This document shows, piece after piece, positions 16,648 through 24,945 of a stretch of DNA of 56,010 nt. The stretch spans positions 1 to 56,010 of the forward strand of contig JBGVLM010000062.1 of assembly GCA_045124255.1 (NCBI GenBank), given 5' to 3'. The DNA is from Eshraghiella sp045124255 (lineage in GTDB: Bacteria > Bacillota > Clostridia > Lachnospirales > Lachnospiraceae). Position 1 is the stretch's first letter. Every line of letters starts with the position of its first letter. The translations under genes were made by a program, and so were the position numbers. The notes under the pieces are model-generated. The model was not told the DNA's origin and searched no databases. It was given only the letters and a program-made list of their open reading frames with translations.

Positions 16648-17775
16648 ATGTCAACTAACAGTAAGAAAAAAAGAACAGCAAAAAGAATAGGAATAATAAC
16701 CGGAATTTTTGCAGGATTTCTGCTTTTGTCAATTCTTATTCTTGTACTTGTTGTTGTGCACTATTACAAAAAAGTTAATTATGTACCGTTGAAGGAGAAT
16801 TATACAATTCTTGCAGAGACAAGTTCCTTTGCAGATGATGTGACCAATCCTGACGAAACAACGGCTGAGGATTCTTCGGATATACTGATTAATGAATATC
16901 AGAGCGCCGTTGAGGAGGTGCTTGCAAAGAGAGGAAGTGAAAATAAGCTTCCTGAGCTTGACGAGGTGTATAATATACTGCTTGTAGGTACGGATGAGAG
17001 GAATCCTAATTACGGCGGAAGGTCGGACGTAATGATGCTTGTTTCAATTAACAAGAAGACGAAGCAGATTGTCGGAACCTCATTTTTAAGGGATTTATAT
17101 GTAAAAATACCTGAAAAGGGATTTGATAAGCTTAACGCTTCATTTGCATACGGCGGTATTGAGCTTCTGCTTGATACGCTGGAATATAATCTGTCGCTTA
17201 AGGTTGACAGGTACATAACCGTTAATTTTCAATCTTTTATTGATATTGTAGACATTTTAGGCGGTCTGGATATTTGTATTCAGGAGGAGGAGCTGTACTG
17301 GGTTAATCAGTATATTCATGCAAGCAACCTGATTGTGGGATGTGATGAGGATTCGGATTATCTGACCTTTGCAAACGGTTCGCCTCAGCACCTTAACGGA
17401 CGTCAGGCACTTGCCTATGCAAGAGTCCGTTATGTCGGAAATGGTGATTTTACCAGAACAGAACGCCAGAGAACTGTTGTAACGGAAATTTTTGAAAAGT
17501 TCAAAAAGACGGACCCGAATACTTTAATTGAACTCCTCGATACAATTCTGCCTCAGGTAACAACGAATATTCCTACGGATGAATTTTTGGAGCTGATATG
17601 TCTGCTGCCTGAATTATCCTCATACGAAATAGTTTCCTGTGCAATTCCGAATAAGCAGGTCGGATACGGTTCAATTACAATTGAAGGAATTTCAAGTCTT
17701 GCAATAGATATGGATGATTATGTGAAATATCTTTATGATGTAGTATATTCGGGAAAAGGAATTTCAGAAGAATAA
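16648..17775 (+). CDS. LytR-CpsA-Psr (LCP) family polymer-peptidoglycan ligase
   Basis: This 375-residue protein has a short basic cytoplasmic start, one membrane helix (residues about 17-38, GIFAGFLLLSILILVLVVV) and an extracellular LCP domain from about residue 108. Motifs are NILLVGTDERN, GGRSDVMMLVSINKKTKQI, TSFLRDLYVKIPEKGFDKLN and the Arg-rich RQALAYARVRYVG ending in the conserved FTRTERQR. LCP enzymes transfer lipid-linked polymers such as teichoic acids to peptidoglycan. As the last gene of the locus, before a strong terminator, it fits the final attachment step for the polymer exported by the TagGH-like pair. Confidence 0.92.
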   Translation: MSTNSKKKRTAKRIGIITGIFAGFLLLSILILVLVVVHYYKKVNYVPLKENYTILAETSSFADDVTNPDETTAEDSSDILINEYQSAVEEVLAKRGSENKLPELDEVYNILLVGTDERNPNYGGRSDVMMLVSINKKTKQIVGTSFLRDLYVKIPEKGFDKLNASFAYGGIELLLDTLEYNLSLKVDRYITVNFQSFIDIVDILGGLDICIQEEELYWVNQYIHASNLIVGCDEDSDYLTFANGSPQHLNGRQALAYARVRYVGNGDFTRTERQRTVVTEIFEKFKKTDPNTLIELLDTILPQVTTNIPTDEFLELICLLPELSSYEIVSCAIPNKQVGYGSITIEGISSLAIDMDDYVKYLYDVVYSGKGISEE

Positions 17776-17778
17776 TAC

Positions 17779-17807
17779 AAAGGAGAAGAACCAATCTTCT
17801 CCTTTTT
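17779..17807 (+). terminator. Terminator of the surface-polymer locus
   Basis: The hairpin aaaggagaaga-accaa-tcttctccttt has an 11-bp stem and runs into a T tract just after the LCP stop codon. Confidence 0.9.
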
Positions 17808-17844
17808 CATATAATAAATTAACAGGTGATTAAGGGGTCGGATT

Positions 17845-18102
17845 ATGCGAATCTGTGAATTGAAGAACAAAGAAGTGATAAATTCGGCAGATTGTAAAAT
17901 ACTCGGATGTGTATCAGATATTGATATTGATTTATGTAATGGAAGAGTACTGGCAATAATTGTTCCCGGACCCGGCAAGGTGCTCGGATTTCTGTGCCGG
18001 GAAAGTGAATATGTTATTCCCTTTGAATGTATCACCAAAATCGGACCGGATATAATACTTGTAAATGTTTGTGTTGAAAAGGTTTTATGCAAAATCATGT
18101 AG
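17845..18102 (+). CDS. YlmC/YmxH family sporulation protein (PRC-barrel-like)
   Basis: This 85-residue protein has the YmxH/YlmC pattern: ELKNKEVINSADCKILGCVSDIDID, then GRVLAIIVPGPGKVLGFL and EYVIPFECITKIGPDIILV. These are single PRC-barrel-like domains found in spore formers; a precise function is not established. It stands alone between the LCP terminator and the nrdR promoter. Its presence, with the SigK-like gene, supports a sporulating host. Confidence 0.85.
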   Translation: MRICELKNKEVINSADCKILGCVSDIDIDLCNGRVLAIIVPGPGKVLGFLCRESEYVIPFECITKIGPDIILVNVCVEKVLCKIM

Positions 18103-18111
18103 AAAAAACAG

Positions 18112-18140
18112 TTGACGTGTTTTTTATAGAACTCTATAAT
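18112..18140 (+). promoter_or_regulatory. Strong SigA-type promoter upstream of nrdR
   Basis: TTGACG and TATAAT are separated by 17 bases, about 40 bases before the nrdR ATG. It is one of the best matches to the vegetative consensus in the window. Confidence 0.85.
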
Positions 18141-18181
18141 TAAATGTATATAGCCTTATGGCAAGACAGGGAGAGAAAAGT

Positions 18182-18631
18182 ATGAGATGTCCGTTTTGTG
18201 GAGAAGAAAATACCAAGGTTATTGATTCAAGACCGGCAGAGGATAATAATTCAATTCGAAGAAGAAGGCAGTGTGATGAATGCGGTAAGAGATTTACAAC
18301 CTATGAAAAGGTTGAAACAGTTCCTTTGATTGTCATTAAGAGAGATAATAACAGAGAACCGTATGACCGCAACAAAATACAGGACGGAATTATCCGTTCA
18401 TGCCACAAAAGGCCGGTTTCGGTTAATACTATTACGAAAATTGTTGATGATATTGAGACCAGAATATTTAATCTTGATGAGAAGGAAATTCCTACTACAA
18501 TAATCGGAGATTTGGTTATGGATAAACTCAAGGATTTGGACGCAGTTGCCTATGTAAGATTTGCGTCAGTGTACCGTGAGTTTAAGGACGTTAATACATT
18601 CATGAATGAGCTGAAGAAATTTCTTGAATAG
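18182..18631 (+). CDS. nrdR: Transcriptional repressor NrdR
   Basis: This 149-residue protein begins MRCPFCGEENTKVIDSRP, with a zinc ribbon whose second pair is CDECGKRF, and continues into an ATP-cone domain (VIKRDNNREPYDRNKIQDGI through FASVYREFKDV). NrdR senses ATP/dATP and represses ribonucleotide reductase genes. No reductase gene is in the window, so its targets lie elsewhere. The ATG at 18182 is chosen because the zinc ribbon begins there and GGGAGAG precedes it; an in-frame ATG at 18158 would add eight residues outside the family. Confidence 0.96.
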   Translation: MRCPFCGEENTKVIDSRPAEDNNSIRRRRQCDECGKRFTTYEKVETVPLIVIKRDNNREPYDRNKIQDGIIRSCHKRPVSVNTITKIVDDIETRIFNLDEKEIPTTIIGDLVMDKLKDLDAVAYVRFASVYREFKDVNTFMNELKKFLE

Positions 18632-18648
18632 TTTTAATAAAGATTATT

Positions 18649-18670
18649 GCCCCGGTAGTCCGGGGCTTTT
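18649..18670 (+). terminator. Terminator of nrdR
   Basis: The GC-rich hairpin gccccgg-tagt-ccggggc is followed by TTTT, 17 bases after the stop codon. Confidence 0.9.
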
Positions 18671-18702
18671 GTCGCGTTGTAATGCAGACAGACGGAGGAA
18701 AT

Positions 18703-19215
18703 ATGTTTCGTAAATTTTATCCTAATGAATATGTGGATTCCACCTATGAAATAGATTTTAATAAATTATATGCTTCAGGTATACGGGGATTGATTTTTGA
18801 TATAGATAATACTCTTGTGGAGCATGGCGTTCCGGCTGACGACAGGGCAATTGAGCTTTTTGACGGATTAAGGGCAATTGGTTTTGACACCTGCCTGATT
18901 TCCAATAATAAGGAGCCGAGAGTCAGGCCGTTTGCAGAAGCTGTACAGTCTAAATATGTGTTTAAAGCAAATAAACCTTCCAGAAAGAATTACAGAAAAG
19001 CAATGGAGCTTATGAATACGGATGAGAGCAATACCTGTTTTGTGGGAGACCAGCTTTTTACGGATGTATACGGTGCGAACCGCTGCGGAATTATGTCAAT
19101 TCTTGTTAAACCGATTCATCCAAAGGAAGAAATTCAGATTGTTTTAAAACGTAAGCTGGAAAGAATTGTTTTATTTTTTTATAAAAGAAAGGTAAAGAAA
19201 GAAAATGAATGCTAA
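18703..19215 (+). CDS. YqeG family HAD-type phosphatase
   Basis: This 170-residue HAD superfamily protein has motif I GLIFDIDNTLVEHG with both catalytic aspartates, motif II ISNN (CLISNNKEPRV), a Lys in KANKPSRKNYRKA, and motif III FVGDQLFTDVYGANRCGI. Members of the YqeG/PGP group include phosphatidylglycerophosphate phosphatases; the substrate here is not certain. It ends in a basic tail (RKLERIVLFFYKRKVKK) that may touch the membrane. The start at 18703 follows GGAGGA. It overlaps aroE slightly, as yqeG lies near aro genes in Bacillus. Confidence 0.85.
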   Translation: MFRKFYPNEYVDSTYEIDFNKLYASGIRGLIFDIDNTLVEHGVPADDRAIELFDGLRAIGFDTCLISNNKEPRVRPFAEAVQSKYVFKANKPSRKNYRKAMELMNTDESNTCFVGDQLFTDVYGANRCGIMSILVKPIHPKEEIQIVLKRKLERIVLFFYKRKVKKENEC

Positions 19216-20068
19216 GACAAAATTATGCTGTCTGTTGGGCAATCCGGTGGAACATTCCATTTCACCTTTGATTCATAATACACTGGCAGAGAAAATGGGA
19301 ATAAATCTTGCATATACTGCGTTTAAGGTTCAGGAGGAGAATGTAGGTGATGCAATAAAAGGTGCCAAGGCACTCGGTATTCTCGGCATGAATGTTACTG
19401 TGCCACATAAATGTGCCGTAATTCCGTATCTTGACGATATAGATTCGCTTGCTTTAAAAATCGGGGCGGTTAATACAATTGTGTCAACCGACAGCGGTTA
19501 TAAGGGTTATAATACCGACATTATCGGGCTTGGAAGACAGCTTCGTGAAGAGGGAATAGAGATTAGCGGCAGAGAAGTTATTATTCTTGGCGCAGGAGGG
19601 GCTTCCAAAGCGATTACTTTTCTGTGTGCCAAGGAGGGAGCCAAAAGAATATGGCTTTTAAACAGAAGCCTTGATAAAGCAGCTTCGCTTGCCAATGAGG
19701 TTAATGAGCATTTTAAAGATGTTGTTGTTCCTATGGAGCTTAAGGACTTTGATAGAATACCAAAGGGCAAATATCCTGTTATACAGACCACAAGCGTCGG
19801 TCTGTATCCGAACGTGGACAATGCACCGATTGAGGATGAAGCTTTTTATGATTTGGCTGAAGCAGGAGTTGATATTATTTTCAATCCGGCAGAAACTAAA
19901 TTTATGAAGCTGTGCAGGAAGCATAATGTACCGGCATATAACGGGCTCAAAATGCTTTTATATCAGGGAATTGCGGCTTTTGAGCTGTGGAATGACGTGA
20001 AGGTGCCCGATGAAATGGCTAAGGAGCTTCTTGTGCTTATGGAAAAGGAGATGAAGAGTAATGGGTAA
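19205..20068 (+). CDS. aroE: Shikimate dehydrogenase
   Basis: This 287-residue enzyme reduces 3-dehydroshikimate to shikimate with NADPH. The substrate-binding start is LLGNPVEHSISPLIHN, followed by GMNVTVPHKCAV with the catalytic lysine, GAVNTIV and YNTDIIGL. The dinucleotide fold is VIILGAGGASKAITF with NRSLDKA. QTTSVGLYPN and YNGLKMLLYQG close the family pattern. It overlaps the YqeG-like gene by 11 bases and the aroK gene by 8 bases, so aroE-aroK-aroQ form one translationally coupled unit of the shikimate pathway. Confidence 0.95.
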   Translation: MNAKTKLCCLLGNPVEHSISPLIHNTLAEKMGINLAYTAFKVQEENVGDAIKGAKALGILGMNVTVPHKCAVIPYLDDIDSLALKIGAVNTIVSTDSGYKGYNTDIIGLGRQLREEGIEISGREVIILGAGGASKAITFLCAKEGAKRIWLLNRSLDKAASLANEVNEHFKDVVVPMELKDFDRIPKGKYPVIQTTSVGLYPNVDNAPIEDEAFYDLAEAGVDIIFNPAETKFMKLCRKHNVPAYNGLKMLLYQGIAAFELWNDVKVPDEMAKELLVLMEKEMKSNG

Positions 20069-20570
20069 TATTATTCTCATTGGTTTTATGGGCTGCGGTA
20101 AATCCAGTATCGGCAAATATATGTCCAAAAGACGCAGATATAAGCTTATTGATACGGATTTGTATATTGAGGAAAAGGAAGGACGCGAGATAAAGGAAAT
20201 TTTCGCTTCGGATGGAGAGGAGACCTTCCGTCAGATGGAAACGGACTGTTTACGGGAGCTTATCCGGATGCCGGACAGGAGACTTGTTGTAGCAGTTGGA
20301 GGCGGGCTTCCGATGCGCGAGGTTAACAGGGAGCTTTTACATAAGCTTGGAACAATTGTGTACCTGAGAACCTCTATAGATACTTTGGAGAACAGGCTTA
20401 AGGGCGACAATAAAAGACCGCTTTTGCAGGGCGGAGAATTAAGGGCCAGGATAGAAAAACTTTTTGAGCAGAGGGAAAGTACATACGTGGCACTGGCAGA
20501 TATCATTGTAGATACCGATAACTGCAGCTATGCAGAGGTGTTTAACAGAATCAGGGAGGCAATGCAATGA
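20061..20570 (+). CDS. aroK: Shikimate kinase
   Basis: This 169-residue P-loop kinase phosphorylates shikimate. Walker A is GFMGCGKSSIGKYM, the shikimate-binding residues lie in DTDLYIEEKEGREIKEIFA and FRQMETDCL, VAVGGGLPM is the Walker-B-like glycine block, and the lid contains NKRPLL. It overlaps aroE upstream and aroQ by 4 bases downstream. The length is standard and all key motifs are intact. Confidence 0.95.
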   Translation: MGNIILIGFMGCGKSSIGKYMSKRRRYKLIDTDLYIEEKEGREIKEIFASDGEETFRQMETDCLRELIRMPDRRLVVAVGGGLPMREVNRELLHKLGTIVYLRTSIDTLENRLKGDNKRPLLQGGELRARIEKLFEQRESTYVALADIIVDTDNCSYAEVFNRIREAMQ

Positions 20571-21010
20571 AAATTTTAGTAATAAACGGACCAAATCTTA
20601 ATTTCCTTGGAATCAGGGAGAAATCAATTTACGGAGCAGAGAACTACGATTATCTTGTGAAAATGATTGAGGATTATGCTGCAGAGAAAAATTTTGAGGT
20701 AGAATGTTATCAGAGCAACCATGAGGGTGCAATAATTGACAGAATACAGCAGGCATATTTTGAAGGTGTTGACGGAATAGTAATTAATCCCGGTGCATAC
20801 ACTCATTACAGCTATGCAATCAGGGACGCACTTGCATCATTAACAATCTGTCCGAAGATTGAAATTCACATTTCAAATGTTAATGAAAGAGAAGAATTCA
20901 GACATACCTCGGTTACGCTTCCTGCCTGTAACGGACAGATTGTCGGACAGGGACTTAAGGGCTATATTATGGCAATTGATATGATTCTGGATGGAAAAGA
21001 GGATAAATAA
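20567..21010 (+). CDS. aroQ: Type II 3-dehydroquinate dehydratase
   Basis: This 147-residue flavodoxin-like enzyme dehydrates 3-dehydroquinate. It starts VINGPNLNFLGIREKSIYG, with the catalytic tyrosine in IYGAENY after an Arg on the lid, then YQSNHEGAIIDRI, NPGAYTHYSYAIRDAL and EIHISNVNEREEFRHTS with the catalytic histidine. It overlaps aroK by ATGA. Type II enzymes do not use a Schiff base, unlike the type I enzyme of enterics. Confidence 0.96.
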   Translation: MKILVINGPNLNFLGIREKSIYGAENYDYLVKMIEDYAAEKNFEVECYQSNHEGAIIDRIQQAYFEGVDGIVINPGAYTHYSYAIRDALASLTICPKIEIHISNVNEREEFRHTSVTLPACNGQIVGQGLKGYIMAIDMILDGKEDK

Positions 21011-21011
21011 T

Positions 21012-22070
21012 ATGTTGAACTTTCTTGAAAATAACAAAACAGATGCAGTCATTATTTCAGACCCGTTTAATATGAGACATATAAGCGGCTTCGCAGGCGG
21101 TGAAGGCTTTGTATATGTATCTGCAAAACGCAAGGTAATCATAACTGATTCAAGGTATACCGAGGCTGCTTCAAAAGAAGCAAAAGAAGGTTTTGAGGTT
21201 ATACAGAGCACAGTAAACAAAAGTGATATTGATATAATTAAGGAGCTTGCACAGGCAGATAAAGCAGGTGTAATAGGATATGAGGATTTATTTCTGACCT
21301 GTAATCTTTTTAACAGAATTAAATCCGTCTGTGGGTTTGAAACAATGCAGGCACTTGGGGAGTCTGTTAATGATTTGAGAATTATTAAGACGGAGGAGGA
21401 GCTTGGTAAGCTCAGAATGGCTGAGTCAATCGGCGATAAGGCTTTTACGGAGATTCTTAATTTTATTAAGCCGGGTGTAACAGAACTTCAGATTGCTGCT
21501 GAACTGGAATATTCAATGAAAAAAAATGGTGCAGAGCATCTTTCCTTTGATACGATAGTTGCGTCAGGAAAAAATTCTTCACTTCCTCATGCAGTACCGA
21601 CTAATAAGCCTGTTGAAGCAGGAGATTTTGTAACAATGGATTTTGGATGTACCTATGACGGTTACTGCTCAGATATGACCAGAACAATTGTAGTGGGTAA
21701 GGCAAGCGACAAGCAGGTGGATATTTATGAAACGGTTCTTAAAGCACAGCTTGAGGCAATGAAGGTTATCCGTTCAGGCGTTGTCGGCAGGGATGTTCAT
21801 AAGGCTGCAGCAGATGTTATTGCTTCAAAAGGTTATGGCAATTATTTCGGACACGGACTCGGACACAGTGTAGGTCTGTATATACATGAGAATCCGAGAT
21901 TCTCTCCTTCTGAGAGCAGGCAGATTATGGCAAATACAATAGAAACCGTAGAGCCGGGAATTTATATTCCTGATTTCGGCGGAGTGCGGATTGAGGATAT
22001 GATTGCGGTTACAGAGGAAGGTTTTGAGAATTTTACCCATTCACCTAAACAATTAATTGAATTAAATTAA
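21012..22070 (+). CDS. Xaa-Pro aminopeptidase family protein (M24)
   Basis: This 352-residue pita-bread metallopeptidase has an N-terminal creatinase-like domain (FNMRHISGFAGGEGF, SRYTEAASKEA) and the catalytic domain. Metal ligands are visible in MDFGCTYDGYCSDMTRTI (two Asp), GHGLGHSVGLYIHENP (His), VEPGIYIP (Glu) and GVRIEDM (Glu). It should remove N-terminal residues preceding proline. The ATG at 21012 is preceded by AGAGGA and follows aroQ at once; it commonly sits between aroQ and efp in Firmicutes, but here efp is 23 kb away. Confidence 0.9.
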   Translation: MLNFLENNKTDAVIISDPFNMRHISGFAGGEGFVYVSAKRKVIITDSRYTEAASKEAKEGFEVIQSTVNKSDIDIIKELAQADKAGVIGYEDLFLTCNLFNRIKSVCGFETMQALGESVNDLRIIKTEEELGKLRMAESIGDKAFTEILNFIKPGVTELQIAAELEYSMKKNGAEHLSFDTIVASGKNSSLPHAVPTNKPVEAGDFVTMDFGCTYDGYCSDMTRTIVVGKASDKQVDIYETVLKAQLEAMKVIRSGVVGRDVHKAAADVIASKGYGNYFGHGLGHSVGLYIHENPRFSPSESRQIMANTIETVEPGIYIPDFGGVRIEDMIAVTEEGFENFTHSPKQLIELN

Positions 22071-22129
22071 AGGATTTATTCAAATTTTGCAGAATAATAA
22101 AGTAGTATCAAAAAATTCGGGGTGTTTTT

Positions 22130-23137
22130 ATGAACATCAGACAGACTCAGGAAGAGTGGGAATTACAGAATTTAAGTCCTTATGCCTCCTATAGTGTTAA
22201 TTCGCTCGGAAGGGATTTGCCGGAAGAGGAATGCGATATCAGAACCATTTATCAGAGGGACAGGGATCGTATTATCCATTGTAAATCCTTTAGAAGACTT
22301 AAACATAAGACTCAGGTTTTTTTGTCCCCGGAGGGGGACCATTACAGAACCAGACTTACACATACTCTGGAGGTTTCCCAGATAGGCAGGACGATTGCAA
22401 GGGCACTCAGACTTAACGAGGACCTGACTGAAGCGATTGCGCTTGGACATGATTTGGGACATACGCCTTTCGGACATGCCGGTGAGAGGGTTCTTAATGA
22501 AGTGTGCCCTTATGGCTTCAGGCATTATGAGCAGAGCATAAGAGTTGTGGAATTCCTTGAAAAGGATGGAAAGGGACTTAATCTTTCCAAAGAGGTCAGG
22601 GACGGAATACTTAATCACCGCACAAGCGGCAGCCCTGCGACTCTTGAGGGCAAAATAATCCGTCTTGCGGATAAAATAGCATATATCAACCATGATATTG
22701 ATGACGCAATAAGAGGAAGAATACTGAGTGAAGAGGATTTGCCTGAGGAATATACGAAGATTCTCGGACATACGACTAAGGAGAGACTTAATACCCTTAT
22801 TCACGATATTATAAAAGAGAGTCTCGGCAAAGACGATATATATCAGTCAGAGGATGTCCATTATGCAATGAGAAAGCTTAGAGAGTATATGTTTGAAAGT
22901 GTATATACAAATCCTTTGGCGAAGAGTGAAGAGATTAAAGCACATAAAATGCTTAAAGAAATGTACGAATATTTTATGACCAATTTTGAAGATATTCCGG
23001 AGAATTTCAGAGAGATTGAGAGATTACATAATCAGAGCAGGGAACTGGTTGTATGTGACTATATCGCAGGTATGAGTGACCAGTATGCAGTTAATATTTT
23101 TAAAAGAATTTTCATACCTGTGTCCTGGAAGAACTAG
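22130..23137 (+). CDS. dgt: Deoxyguanosinetriphosphate triphosphohydrolase-like protein
   Basis: This 335-residue HD-domain protein of the dGTPase family converts dNTPs to nucleosides and triphosphate. The N-terminal RDRIIHCKSFRRLKHKTQVF and RTRLTHTLEVSQIGRTIARA contain the first His; the metal HD pair is in ALGHDLGHTPFGHAGE; and the later Asp is in LADKIAYINHDIDDA. It resembles the shorter Dgt-like class used beside dnaG in Clostridia. dnaG follows 17 bases later, so nucleotide-pool control is linked to replication priming. Confidence 0.9.
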   Translation: MNIRQTQEEWELQNLSPYASYSVNSLGRDLPEEECDIRTIYQRDRDRIIHCKSFRRLKHKTQVFLSPEGDHYRTRLTHTLEVSQIGRTIARALRLNEDLTEAIALGHDLGHTPFGHAGERVLNEVCPYGFRHYEQSIRVVEFLEKDGKGLNLSKEVRDGILNHRTSGSPATLEGKIIRLADKIAYINHDIDDAIRGRILSEEDLPEEYTKILGHTTKERLNTLIHDIIKESLGKDDIYQSEDVHYAMRKLREYMFESVYTNPLAKSEEIKAHKMLKEMYEYFMTNFEDIPENFREIERLHNQSRELVVCDYIAGMSDQYAVNIFKRIFIPVSWKN

Positions 23138-23154
23138 AAAGCAGAGGTAATATT

Positions 23155-24912
23155 TTGTATTTACCGGATGAAATCGTCGAAGAGGTAAGGTCAAGGAATG
23201 ATATAGTTGATGTTATTTCTTCTTATGTAAAGCTACAAAAAAAAGGCAGCTCCTATTTCGGGTTATGTCCTTTTCATAATGAGAAATCTCCGTCTTTTTC
23301 AGTTTCGGGACATAAGCAGATGTTCTACTGCTTCGGCTGCGGAGAGGGAGGCAATGTATTTTCATTTCTGATGAAATATGACAGCCTTACCTTTATGGAG
23401 GCAGTCAGGGTACTGGCTGACAGGGCGGGAATTGAACTGCCTGAGTATCAGGTTTCTTCTGAGGAGCGTAAGAAAGCGGACCTGAAAAATCAGATTTATG
23501 ATATCAACAGGGAAGCAGCCAAGTATTATCATTATTTGCTTGGAACGGAAATCGGAAGAAATGCTAAAGATTATATTGATAAAAGAGAATTGAAGAGCGA
23601 GACCGTTACTGCTTTCGGACTTGGAGTGTCCGATATGCATTTGGATTCGTTATACAGATATATTAAACAGAAGGGTTATTCTGATGAGATATTAAAGCAG
23701 ACAGGTTTGTTTGTGTATGATGAGAAGGGTGTGCATGACCGTTTCAGAAACAGGGTTATGTTTCCTATAATCAATATTAATAATAAGGTTATCGGCTTCG
23801 GCGGAAGGGTAATGGGTGACGGACAGCCCAAATATCTTAATTCTCCGGAAACACCTGTTTTTGATAAGGGAAGAAATTTATACGGCCTTAATGTTGCGAA
23901 GAATTCCCGCAGGAATAATCTGATTATCTGTGAGGGATATATGGATGTAATATCCATGCACCAGGCCGGTTTTAATCAGGCGGTAGCGTCACTTGGTACG
24001 GCACTTACGCCGGGACAGGCAATGCTTATGAAGCGTATAACAAAGGATGTACTTGTATGCTATGACAGTGACGGTCCGGGCGTCAAGGCGGCAATAAGGG
24101 CAATCGGTATTTTCAGGGAAGCCGGAATGCGTTGTAAGATAATTAATATGCAGCCGTATAAGGACGCAGATGAATTTATAAAAAAAGAAGGTGCCGAGGC
24201 ATTTAATCAGAGAATTGAGAATGCCGAGAACAGCTTTTTATTCGAGATAAGAATTATGGAGCAGGGCTATGATATTAAGGACCCTGACGGCAAAACAGCT
24301 TTTTTCAATGCGGTTGCTGCCAGACTGGTTGAATTTTCGGAGGAACTCGAGCGCAACAATTATATTGAAGCGGTTGCTGCCAAATATTTTATTCCTCAGG
24401 ACAGCTTAAAGAAGCTTGTCGGCAGAATGGCGGCGAGCGGGGTTGTCAGAACAAGACCGAGAGAGGATAAACCTGTCCATGCGAATAAAGAAGCGGATAC
24501 GGGAGTGAAGCAGGCGCAGAGAATGCTCCTGACATGGATTTCCGATGAGCCTTCGATTTATAACAGAATTAAACAGCATATTACGGCAGATAATTTTACT
24601 GAACCTATTTATAAAAGGGTTGCAGAACTGCTGTTTGGACAGATAGAGAGTAACAGCTTTCATCCCGAGATGATTCTGAACTCATTTGAGGGAGAGGAAG
24701 AACACAGCATTGTTGCCAAAATATTAAATACAAATATTTTAAGCGATAATGCCGATTTAAAGGACAGGGAGCATGCGATAAATGACGCAGTAAAGCTGAT
24801 ACTTGATGAGAGCTATAAGCTAAAAAGCCGCAGTGCCGCCTCTCTTGAGGAACTGCAGGATATTATGAAAAAGCAGTCGGCACTTAAGAATTTGCATATT
24901 TCACTAAATTAG
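23155..24912 (+). CDS. dnaG: DNA primase
   Basis: This 585-residue primase makes RNA primers for replication. Its N-terminal zinc domain is CPFHNEKSPSFSVSGHKQMF with FGCGEGGN; the RNA-polymerase core contains YLNSPETPVFDKGRNLYG; the Toprim domain has LIICEGYMDVISMHQAGF and CYDSDGPGVKAA; and a C-terminal helicase-binding region follows after about residue 430. The start is TTG at 23155, with AGAGGT upstream; no ATG gives the complete N-terminus. It forms the classic dnaG-rpoD macromolecular-synthesis operon with the next gene. Confidence 0.95.
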   Translation: MYLPDEIVEEVRSRNDIVDVISSYVKLQKKGSSYFGLCPFHNEKSPSFSVSGHKQMFYCFGCGEGGNVFSFLMKYDSLTFMEAVRVLADRAGIELPEYQVSSEERKKADLKNQIYDINREAAKYYHYLLGTEIGRNAKDYIDKRELKSETVTAFGLGVSDMHLDSLYRYIKQKGYSDEILKQTGLFVYDEKGVHDRFRNRVMFPIININNKVIGFGGRVMGDGQPKYLNSPETPVFDKGRNLYGLNVAKNSRRNNLIICEGYMDVISMHQAGFNQAVASLGTALTPGQAMLMKRITKDVLVCYDSDGPGVKAAIRAIGIFREAGMRCKIINMQPYKDADEFIKKEGAEAFNQRIENAENSFLFEIRIMEQGYDIKDPDGKTAFFNAVAARLVEFSEELERNNYIEAVAAKYFIPQDSLKKLVGRMAASGVVRTRPREDKPVHANKEADTGVKQAQRMLLTWISDEPSIYNRIKQHITADNFTEPIYKRVAELLFGQIESNSFHPEMILNSFEGEEEHSIVAKILNTNILSDNADLKDREHAINDAVKLILDESYKLKSRSAASLEELQDIMKKQSALKNLHISLN

Positions 24913-24945
24913 GGATACAATAAGATTAACTATGGAAGGATGGAC

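Noticed and set aside
22172..22804. 210-residue minus-strand open frame
   Set aside because: Antisense to dgt; no domain or ribosome site. It is a by-product of codon bias.
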